This document shows, piece by piece, positions 40,501-52,500 of a stretch of 64,000 nucleotides of DNA. The notes under the pieces are model-generated. The model made no database searches, was not told the DNA's origin, and worked only from the letters and a program-made list of their open reading frames with translations. The stretch's first letter is position 1, and every line of letters begins with the position of its first letter. The stretch is from Lumbricus rubellus (taxonomy: Eukaryota > Annelida > Clitellata > Crassiclitellata > Lumbricidae), in the NCBI GenBank assembly GCA_945859605.1, contig OX243814.1:23701686-23765685 (forward strand), written 5' to 3'. The position numbers and the translations under genes are program-made.

Positions 40501-43500
40501 AATTATATCGAAGCTTATTCCTGTAATGAATGATCTTCTTCTACAGACACGAATCAATTACCTTACAATGTGTAACTCCAGAAAATAACTGAGATTTTTC
40601 GTTTTTACGTGATCAGCTGCCATCATATGCACTTGTTTAGAACTGTTGGTTAGCTACGCAAAGCACCTTCGTGAGGTTATTTTACGGTGCTTCATGAATG
40701 TGCACATATATACACCCTCAGGTGTTTTATCTTTTGCAAATGAGGGTGGGTGGTGGACAGTCCTCTCCTTTCATGCCTCATAAACACACATCTCTTACAG
40801 GAAATTAGGCTCTTTGTTTTGAAATTACTTGCTGATCTTCAATTTGATTTGTTATATATACATGTATGACACACATCTTTTGGCAACTGTTCTAGGCCAG
40901 CTGAGGCTCTGAATTGATGCAAATTTGAAGTGCAATGGCATCGTAGAAGTTCAAAGGTTAATATAGCAGCAGCAGCAGCAACAGCAGCTGTACACTTACA
41001 TTATTCCCTTTCAGCGTTGACACTGACAGGTACTGGATTATGCATTGTCAACAGCAACCACAGTCCCATGACAATCAATATCCTAGACAGACATTGCCAT
41101 CTGCATATTTGAACGCTTAGTCTCAGTAGTCGTCCAGTCTTCAAGATGGCTGCAGGATACTTGCTGGGTTGGACAAACCGCCATCTTGAATGGGGTCGCA
41201 GTGGGCAGGTTTTCGAGGTTTTGCAGTATCATTTTCAGTCGAAAAGGTGCATTCTGACGGTTTATAGAAGGCTGGCGGGTAGGGCAGCATTGGACAATCG
41301 AAGGCATTGTCTGCTTCAGAGTTTTTATTCTTCTTGGAAAACTGTCTTCGTGACACACGCTTTACAGGTAAATTTATGTGAAATTGTAACATACATGATA
41401 ACATGATAGTGTGAACATGTAAATTACAAGAGAGTTATTAGGTATTATCTATGCATGTATGCAGATTGCTTGGCAGCAGAGCAGTGTTGTTTATTGTTAT
41501 AGATCATATGGCTATTGCCTATTGTTTTGTTTTCTGTGCTGTGCCATAAGTAGTGTTCAATATATAATAAAACATAAGGTTATTATGGTATATGAGAGAT
41601 GATGAGTTAGTTTACCACTTTGTGCCACATTCCATATACAATGGTGATACATTTAGATGCAAAATATTTATATTTGAATATGTTTAACAAGTGGTTATAC
41701 CATATCTCAGGATAATACTTAATTAACCTTTGAGATGCATCAACAAATGGTGCAGGAACTTAATTAACCCTTGAGGCGCATCAACAAATGGTGCAGGAAC
41801 TTAATTAACCCTTGAGACGCATCAACAAACAGTGCAGGAACTTAATTAACCCTTGAGGCGCATCAACAAATGGTGCAGGAACTTAATTAACCCTTGAGAC
41901 GCATCAACAAACGGTGCAGGAACTTAATTAACCCTTGAGTCGCATCAACAAATGGTGCAGGAACTTAATTAACCCTTGAGACGCATCAACAAACAGTGCA
42001 GGAACTTAATTAACCCTTGAGGCGCATCAACAAATGGTGCAGGAACTTAATTAACCCTTGAGACGCATCAACAAACGGTGCAGGAACTTAATTAACCCTT
42101 GAGATGCATCAACAAATGGTGCAGGAACTTAATTAACCCTTGAGGCGCATCAACAAATGGTGCAGGAACTTAATTAACCCTTGAGACGCATCAACAAATG
42201 GTGCAGGAACTTAATTAACCCTTGAGACGCATCAACAAATGGTGCAGGAACTTAATTAACCCTTGAGACGCATCAACAAATGGTGCAGGAACTTGATATT
42301 TAGTGCTGCACATTAATGCTCAGCAACTTGCATAGAATCCAGGATGAGAAACATGTTGTTGAACTCTTGGCATTTTCTCTTCCTGACTTGTTTGCACACA
42401 TTGCACATGTTGGTAAATCCCTATTACACAACTTAGTCATTGCTTGTACTTGGTTGAGAGCGCTTTCATCCGAACTGCTGTTGGTAATGCTGTTGTATGC
42501 ATTTTGCGTTTTCTGTTTTTTTTTGTCTTGCATCTTTTTTAAGGAAGATGTTCTCTGTTTAGCATTTGCTATCACATGACTGGCACTGACTATGCCTCCA
42601 GGTGTTCTTTAGGCTGCTATAGATGATGGCACTACTGTGTGTGACGTAGACATTGCGCACTGAATCAGACATTCTTTGTAGTCGGTTCAAGTATTGGAAG
42701 AACGTTAGATGGGATGGACAGTCGCATCTGTGATGCTTTCATAACAGCTAGAGCTCTGCAGAGAAGTTCAGGATGGGGATACAGAGTCAGAGACTAAAGC
42801 ACATGCACGTTGTCATGGAAGCAGACTAAGAGAAAGTCTTTGAACCTTCAAATGGTTCATTGGTAGGTAGGTAGGTAGGTGGTGATGGTGGTGTAGGGTG
42901 CTACCGGTTGTTTGAAATTGACTTGCCTTTGTTGGCTGTTTATTGAGGTTCATGTGGTGCTCAAAAACTTCCTACTGTCTATGTTAAATTATCATTATAT
43001 GGGTTGGTTGGCTGGCTGTAGCCCTATATGACTGGTCAGTGGTCAGCTGGAGGATCAGTCAGGTGTTGACTGGTGTTGATTCTCTGCCAGGCTGTGTGAA
43101 GGACTGTAAGTAAGTAAGTAAGTAAGCCGTTTATTGACAAAGCATCAAACACATGCAAAATAACAGCAATCAGTACAAACTCAATGACTTTCAAGTGATC
43201 GGTGCATAAGTCAAAGGGTCAATCCAAAAAGGTCGTATGGACCCGCTGAGTCTGGATTGACCCTTCCTTTCTCAATAACATTTGGCTATTGTAAAAAACA
43301 GTGCAAAGCACAACATGTTACACATGAAACGAAAGCAAACTGAAACGAAATGACAAACAGATTTAAAACAAAACCAAACAAACAAATTATGACCAATAGT
43401 TTAAATCTAGTAAACAGAGATTAAACAGTCTTTTAATTTTTTCTTAAACATGTGACTGGCTGGTGACTAGAATGAAAGAAGGACTTTGACTGGTTGACTG

Positions 43501-46500
43501 ATTGGTTGTATGGTTGCCAAACTCGCTTGTGTTAAACTGACTGATGGCTTGATTGACTTGTTTTGTTGACATTGCGCATTGCAGTTATTAAATATGAATA
43601 GTTTTCTAGCATCTAGCATTTCCTTTTGCTCAACAACACACGCGCTTCACAGAATTCTGCGTAATCGATCGATCGTTGTTTCTTTGTTGTTAAAAACTTT
43701 TCTTCGTGCACTGACTGCAGAAGTTATTGGAGAATTGACAGCTGATGTATTTGCGCTTCACAATATTTTTTTGACCACAGAACCCTTTTGATCTGAACAG
43801 TTTTTGACAGAACCCTGACTGAAGTAAAACAGATTACAGCATACATGCACAGCATCTGCAAAACAGACCAATGCATAGGTTTTATATTAATAGCAGTTTT
43901 CAGGGTAGTATATGCCATTTAATTCCCTCCAGAAATATAGAGTAGAAATTGTTTCATGGTAAGTTTTTCTCACGTTTACAACTTTTCTCTCCAGAATCTG
44001 ATTTTTAACGTATTAAACAATACAATAAAACAAGATGTATCCAATATCTTAACGGATCCGTTAACTTCCTTTTTTGAAACCCTAGGGTTCCACAGAATAT
44101 GCTTAGGGAGATGCTGTATTAGGAGAAGAGCACATAAGTCTTATTTATAGTTTTCATTTAGGACATGATATACACTGTCAGACTAGTGATATGAGGTATC
44201 ATGTGGCCTATAGACGAGAAACTACTCCCAATCCGCTCTGATGATTTCTGTGTTGTTTACTACGAATAGAATGTTTTCATGGCTACCTTTACCTGAATGT
44301 TCTTTTGACTTTGTTTCTTGGTACCGTAACGTTCTTTCGCTTCGTAACAGTTGTTATTTTTCAGGTATTCTCGTCTGAAAAATGCACGTACTGACTTTTT
44401 CTCGGATTTCTTGTCGTTCATTTGAAGCATAGTCTCGCATTTGTGGCAAATGCCTCGCTGCTGCTTTCCTATCTCGCAGTCAATCTCTAGGCTGCTTGCA
44501 TTGGTTGCTGCTGCAGAGGCTGAGGCCTTACCTGAGTGCAGCAGGGCAGCAGTATATGAGCCAAAATACAAAGCCTGTGTACTATTTATATGACGACGAA
44601 GTGCTCGGTTTGTACGTGTTCCAGTAGCTTATGCTGCTGCGTATACATGTAAAGAACTTTGAAGTTGGGTGTATAATGAACAGCAGCTGTCTCATCTCAT
44701 CCGTCACAGAACATATTTCACATCATCGTCGTCGTCGTCGATGTTGACTGGATATACGAATATTTGAGGCGTGGATCCAGTGGAGCTGTTATAGTTGGCA
44801 TTTATCATCACCTGTGCTTCACGCAGACAGTTGTAGTAGTCGAATCATCGTTGGCTGTGTGTGTGTGTGTGAGTGCTGCTGCTGCTGCAGCGGTGTTGAA
44901 GTGGATGTGTTGCCTAGGTGACGGAGGATGTGGTGGGTCGTCGTCGTCGTCCCACTTGTTGTTTCGGATCCTTCTCGTTGCGTTGTTATCGTGTTGCGGT
45001 TTAGAGTGTTTCGTGAGCTGTCTTCAGAAAGTGAGCGAATAATAATGATCTCTGGTTGACTGTACAGTGCGTTAAAACAGAGTCTCTTTTTCAGCTTTAA
45101 TCGATCTGCAGAGAAGTTGAGACACATCCAGCGGAACAATTTGCTGTAGGAAGTATTATCTTTGTTAGTATTAACAGGAAGTGTTAATCAGTGGTAGTTA
45201 TCAGCTCTGAGATGTGTTACTAAGAAGTGCTGTTTTAACAGACTCAGTTTATATGCAGAGCCGGGCAGCTTAGTTATTGCTGCCAACCACTACTGTTAAA
45301 GCATTTATGTCTGGTGAGCTGTGGAAGAAGTGAGCGTACATGATGCAAAATTACCATCTGGAGGCTTAAGCCGAAGATGTTCTGTGGATGTGGACGTTAC
45401 CCAAACGGAGGAAACGAGGCTGATGAGCGCTACAGGCAATCGCCATCATGCGCCGTCGTTCCTGGTCAGGTTCGTGTGCGAACGATAGAAAGTGTTGGGT
45501 CAAGGTGGAGTTGTGGTGGCGACACCAAGTGTTGCGATGGTCAACTTCTGTGCAGAGATGGACTTTCGACGACAAGACCAGAGGTCATTAAGCGCAATCA
45601 TATCAGACATCGTCGTTCCAAGCGTGCCACTGATGAGGCTATTTCTTTGCCAGGAATTCATGCGGTAATGAGACTGATTGTTTACTCTTTAAACATGTCA
45701 GTTTATTGTTTTAGGTATGGTATATGTATTTCTATGTCTTAATGATATAGTCTATTTGATGATGACACATTTTGAGTTTGAATGTTCAAAAGAATTGGCA
45801 TGTTGCAACCAATGATGAAATCTGTATTATCTGCTGACTAAACAAAGGATGGCAGAGTTTTTTTGAGTGAATCTCTCACCAAATGAACACTTTTGTTAAC
45901 AGTGGTTTTGAAGCAACTTTTTAAAGTTGTTGAAGCTTTGAGCTTGGCCAGAAGCCACAGTAATAAAAAAAACTTAATTCATTGCTTAGTGTGGAACCGT
46001 TTCTTGGTGTGTAATATCTTACTGATCATGCACAATTGCATTTAGACTTTAGTATTTATATTATTAGGTGTTTTGTTTTGAGGTATGAGAGATCATTAAA
46101 GATGGAAATGCTAATTCATTATGTCACTATGTTTGAGCCAATCAACAGTAAGGCGTAAAAAAAATGTTGTGTTTCCGGTAACCCGACCGACCCATTTTTA
46201 CGGCCACGACCCAAATATTTTTGTAAAAAAATTTTATTAAAAAAAAAAATTAAATTTTTTTTTTTTTAATTTTTCAAAAATTTTTTTTTTCACATTTGTA
46301 TTGACATAACATAAGAGACGTCAACAAAATGAAATTAATAGGACTGTTTCTAGAGCAGTTTTAGGTGCAGACAGTCAGGAAATAGGCGGTTTATACTTGC
46401 TTAGAACACGTACTTTGTTTCAGCGTGCAAAATAGACTAGTTGGGGTATACTTTTTCGGATAGTCACTGCATAAAAATATTTTACAAAATAAAAATATTT

Positions 46501-49500
46501 TCCGACCTACCTACCCAATTTTTTTAGCTCTGTTACCGGAAACACAACATTTTTTTAGGCCTATTGAATATCTCTTATATTATGCAGTTTATTTGTGTAT
46601 TTAGATGAATTGAATCGTCTGCATAGAGTATAGAGTATAGACTATGTAATCCTTTTAATTGTTATAACAACATTTGATGGTGTGATCATTTTTATGAAAA
46701 AAAGTCAAACTACATACACAGTTGAATGATGCAACAAGATGGCCGAAGCCATTCTTCTAATTGATTATGATTAAGTCAGTCTTCCAATCTCTATAAAAAG
46801 TAATCACATCTGATATATATGTTTAGTAAATCACATAGGTCAATTCTCACCAGTCATTTGGTCTGTTGACTGTGACTGGTCACTTGTTAGTTGGAATCTT
46901 AGTGAAGACATTTATGTCTTATTGAAATCAAAACAATGTGAAGTTGGCCGTATTTCTCTGGCGTTGAATCAAACGTGTTTGTGGCTTGTGTCGTAGCCTC
47001 ACTGTTCAAACATTAAATTTTATGGTTGTTTTCTAATAGTCTTCATTTTCTTGTTAGGTCACCTTAGTAGCATTCGGAAATACATATGCACTATGCAGTA
47101 GTAATCGCTCAGTAGTAATGCTTTGCACCCATACCATTCTGACCAGCGTTCAAGTCTGTGTGCAGCAGATGGCATTTCGCCTTCTTTACTGCAAACTATA
47201 AATCTTTCAGCAAGTTTTTTGTATTTGTATGTGCTAGATATAAATTGTTTAGAGATTCTGTATAACTACTAACTGCACTGTTGATCTAATTGATTGCAAC
47301 AAGAGGTTGGCAGAACTTTGCTTTCTCAGTTGATGCATAAAAATAAGTTTCTGTTTATTATCAAGGACATTTACCTCATAATAGGCATGTTCATTTAAAA
47401 ATAAGTTATTTAGAATAAAATGAAATTAGTCAGTTATTCACTTAGTTGGTTTGATTCACGTTGCAATATGTTTTTCTTTACTTCTGTATCTCTAGAGTCG
47501 TGTGATGTGATCAATGATCATAACCCATTGAGCCATATGATCCATATTAGGAAAGATTGTCCAGTTATTAGTTTTGCCTTTGTTGTCTATTTGCTGTACC
47601 AAGCTGAGCCATAGATCATCGCTTTGATGAATACTCTTAACAGAAGCCTATGATAAATTACCAATTACCTGAGCTTACCTTACGTGGGAGAGCTAGTCAT
47701 GGTGATATTGATCTGTTTTGGCAGATAGTGCTGGAAGTTCATCTCACATTCAGCTTCCATTTAAGTAGCTGTACACTAGTGTATATGTTTGCCATTTATT
47801 ATTATTCATGGTTTTGTTGTGAAGTTCATATTTCACCATTCCTTGTTTCGTAAACATGGATAACGATCATGTTGATACTTATAATCATTTTGAACAAGAA
47901 GCTGTAGCAAGGAACAAGACAGCTGTTCACTGTTCGGCAGTTTGTAGTGTTTAGGAGGAAGTTGCTGTGATGAAATAAATCTGAGAGTTTGTCTGTGTTT
48001 TACATCCTCGAACATCTTTTGCATGCGTGTGTAATGTAATGTAATGTAATGCCGAGGATGCATGCATGTGTAACTGTGTATCTCTAAACATATTATATGC
48101 CTGCAAAAACCTAAATGGCAGCTAAATATTTTGCTGTGATGTCTTCAGTACATCTGCCTATACTTTGTATTGTCTCTATGTCCATGTGTCTGTCCTCACT
48201 GACTCCTCTGTTTCAGGTACTCTTTAGATTTCCTGTACATATTTTTTCCTTGTTCATTGCTGGTACATTTGTGTTTGTGACTTGTGTCAGTATTGCTGTC
48301 TCAGGACTGTTTTTTTCTTCCAAGTGCCATTTTGAGATGGACTGTGCACGTGCTATTTATTGTTGCTGTTGATTGACGTGGGAGGTGTTCCCTGGCATGA
48401 CCGTAAATACCTTTTATCTCCGTCTGTCCTGTCTCTCTCACCATTGCTTTCATTCTTTCCTACGTTGCGTTTCTCGTGGAATGTTTGTTGAAACGCTGAA
48501 GTACAGCCCTAAACGCAATGAAATTCCTAATGGAAGTACAGTATTTGGTGGCTGATATGCCAGGCACTCGGTGTTTCTTCATGTCTTCTCAATTAATGAA
48601 AGAGCTTCAGACAGTTCAGCCAGATGATATTCATAATCTCTTTTACTGGCTTTTCAGTCACGAAGTGACTTTCATCGTTCTTCTTTGGGTTTTATCTTTA
48701 TGGTTTTACCAGTTTCTGCTTTGCTCAGTTAAACCATCATTTTCTAGCTGAGTTTGCTAATTACTAAGAGGGTATTGTAAATGCATTATCTTTCAGCCCT
48801 GGTTTTAGATCCCTTGACTACTTCTGCATGACCAATTGGCCATGCAGATAAGCGAATTGTAACTTTGTCTTTTTTAATATGACAGTTTTATAGAACCAGT
48901 AAGTTTCCTTCTTTGAAAAGTCTGATTTGTCAGCAAATTCTACAACTGTAAATAGATTTGTTTGATGAAAAACTATTGTAAAGACTTGTGTGACATAATT
49001 CAGTTACTTTAAAAGGTACTTCATATAAAACACGCTATTTCATCCAGTGGATTCTTACATACATGCATATGAACATTATTACTTTGAGAGCCTTGCCATT
49101 GAATCAATTGGCTCAATGTTGTGCAGAATTCAATTGTGTTGTTGTTGTTTGTGTAGGTTGGTGATGTTGTGGTTACTGGACAAACAAACAACAGTTCGGT
49201 GCAAGATGCGCTGTTGCTATGGTGCCAGCGAATGGTCGAAGGCTATCCAGGCGTCACAGTTAACGACTTTTCCAAGTCATGGCGAGATGGCAAGGCTTTT
49301 CTTGCCATTCTTCACAGACAAAGGTAAATCCGACAAAAGCGATCCGAGTACTTTATTGGGGGGCAAGTAATAGAAGAGCATGTGCTCAGGGTTGAGCACA
49401 TTCATTCATTCATTCAGAGCATTTATATAGCACCTCTTCAAGAAACTACTCAGAGGCTCTCCAGAGGTGCTCCAAGGAAGCAGTACCTTGTCTGCTCTTG

Positions 49501-52500
49501 AGCACAGCTGTTGATAAGATGCGTTAGATCCTGAGGGAGAGATCGCAGCCGATAAAGTTGGTTTATTACAGCCTGCAGTCTTCTTCGACCACCAGCACCA
49601 ACAAATCCCCACCACAAGCATTGACGAGTTAAGCAAACCAGACACACAAGTGTGGACCTCACAACATCATGATGCAATCTCTGTCCATGCAGTCCATGAG
49701 ATGATAAAACCCATATTGAGCCTGCAGCTCTTGTGAACAGATGATGCCAATGTGCTTATTGAAATGAAAGAGGTATAGAGATATAGAATCTATGTTCATT
49801 TTACAATTGAATCCTCGAGGTCCTGTTCAATTTTTTTGGAGTCCATGTTGTGAACCACATTTTATGAGAATATTCATGTTAAAATTAAATGCATGTATTT
49901 ATAAATTGGTTTCAGTTTATTCATAGAAAGTAAGTAATACTGCTTCTAATATAAGGAGAGTTTCATGACACTGATGACAAGATTAGAGCAAACATCGAGT
50001 GTTTATGTGAAGGGCCACTGATGTATCATCAGTGCTGAAAGCTGCTGAAAGCCGTGCATTGTTTTATCTGTTGGACAACAGTTGCCTAACCCAGCCGCAC
50101 TGGGACATGATGTTAAAGAGAACGTGTACAATGTACAATTATTGTACATGCTCTGGTGTTGCCATAAACCATCTTCAGCACAGGTGTACAAACTGCACAT
50201 TTGTTGAGTTGGTTTCAACCAAAACATCTTGTGACTCTGATATCTTATGTGATTTATGTGTTTAGTTTGCACCAAGAATATGTATCCACCTGCAGCACGT
50301 ATTGCACGTATTGTACTGTAGATATATCTTCTCTTATCTACACATCATGTATACAGCAGGAACATTAAGTTTAGAAGAAAGGTGCTATATAATTGTTTAG
50401 CTCCATGCGTGAATAAATCCATCCTTCTTTTGTGCCTTTGCACGCACACGTGCGCACACACATGCATGCACTTGTGCATGTGTGTGTGTGAAGAGAGAAG
50501 GATATATATAGAGATAGGAGAGCAGATGAGTTGCTTCTTAGTGGACCATGTTGTTTACTATTTGCCTTGCTTCTGGTTCAGTTTACAATATAGTACACAA
50601 TTCATGTCCATGGAAAAAAGTATTTGCAACCAATCTCTTCATGAATATGCCAGTGCCTGTGGCATCTTCTGTTCTCTGCACATCTTTCAGCAGCAGCAGC
50701 AGCAGCAGCAGCATTGAGTTTCTAAGAACGATCCAATATAATATATGGCTTTGCTCCATGCATGAATAAATGCTTCTGTTGTGCCTTTACCTTGATGGAA
50801 TTGATACTAAGTGACAATGATCCAGATTTATGCCAAAATATATAATTTAAGAGAAACATATGTCTTACTACAGATGGAAAGTCATCAGAATTGCATGAGA
50901 TGCACACAATGCAGATATGCACAGTATTACACAATGCATACTTTCAAATATACATATCCAGATAATACTTGCATGCATATTGCATAATATGTGTAGATAT
51001 ATATGTTATATCATGTATGTTTATGCACTTATGTATTAGAAGATGATTCCCTAAAGCAGCCAGCTTTGTGATCTGAGCTTTTCCCAAGTTTGTTCACTGG
51101 GTATTCTATAGTTTACATTTTCTTGTAGATAATTGAGTATTTACGGCGCCTGAATCAGGTACCTGACCGATGCTTTTATGATCATGTCTTAAGTTCCACT
51201 TGGTGAAGATGTCTGGTGAGATCAGAACTTTCTGTGTTTTTTCATTTAGACCAGATCTCGTCGACTTTGGTCGAGTGCGGAAACTGGCGCCGCGAGAAAA
51301 CCTTCGACTAGCGTTTGAGATTGCCGACCGAGTGTTTGGTGTTACTCCACTCCTCGATCCGGAAGGTAGGATGTTTAGATCACTCCAGACTACACTGCTT
51401 TTCAAAGGTTTGCAGCAGCAATTTGGTTGATATACTCGGTTAACTAACAGCGGGGATTATGGAAAGGTCGTATAGAGAATGGCTGGACGACATTACAGAC
51501 TGGTGCGAAATGGAGATCCAAAAATTGAATAGAATGGCAGAGGAGAGAAACAAGTGGAGACGGATGATGAAACATGCGATTGATACCAACGATCTCTGAG
51601 CCCATGGACCGCAATGATGAATGATGATGACTAAGATAACTATAATTCTCTTGTTTGCTTTTTATGTGAATTCTTAATTAGCAAGTTTTATGTATTGGAC
51701 TAAATATGATGATAACTGTGTTTTGTGTGAATGAAGAATGTGGATTCTATTAAATACCTTAATATGCTTTTTTATCGTTTGATTAGATGTTGATGTTCCG
51801 GAGCCAGATGAGAAGTCGATCATTACGTACGTCTCTTCCCTCTACGACCGCTTTCCAAATGTCCCCACTTTGGAGCAATCGTTGAGGGAAAACGTAAGCA
51901 TTCAAATCATTCGCATCAGATCAATTTCTAAGTTCATCTCTTGATTCGTTGCTTTGTTTTTCATTGCACGTAAATAGAATGGTATTCAGATATAGATAGT
52001 TATTGGCTTGACTCAAGTAATCTCATTCATCACTGAAGCAATGGAAGTAAACTCTGACAGAGTGGATAAACAATACATGCAGTATATTATAGACGACAAT
52101 TGCTTTGTTTTTGATTTAGGAACGTCTTCTGAAACGAGAGGAGTATCATGAGCTGGCTCTTCAGCTGAGGCATTGGCTCATCAGTTCAATCTCTTACATG
52201 GTCGATCGCAATTTTCCATCTACACTCACCGAGATGAAGGTTCGTGCTACTCACAGTGCTTCATCTACATGTAGAAATTGTACATTGTAAAATCAATGTT
52301 CAACAGCCAGATAGAAACATTAGTCAGCAACGTCTTGACTTTGTTGCCATTTACCCAGGAACATCCTCAACATCCTCAGATTTTCTTTTCTAATGCTAAA
52401 CATCATTGTGCTATTGCTGCTCAGATGTACCGTAGCTGTGATGCCAGCAGTACATGTATAAAAAAGGGAAGGAGCTTTAGTGTGGAGATTCTTTGTTGAT

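Larger units (their letters stand above)
35966..49156. other. Intron 5 (13.2 kb)
   Basis: Contents: repeat fragment 36060-36130, two SINEs (36368, 36987), a GGAT microsatellite (38630), LINE fragments (38955-39692), candidate first exon A (41146), the 41-bp array (41719), a LINE-like 3' end with TAAG tail (43107), the CpG-rich segment and candidate first exon B (44700-45664), and a MITE (46149). The part from 46570 to 49150 holds only ORFs without motifs. Confidence 0.7.

Noticed and set aside
44260..44571. 103-codon minus-strand ORF (Ala-rich, Lys-rich)
   Set aside because: No recognisable domain, no neighbouring exons on that strand; probably chance in a slightly GC-richer region.
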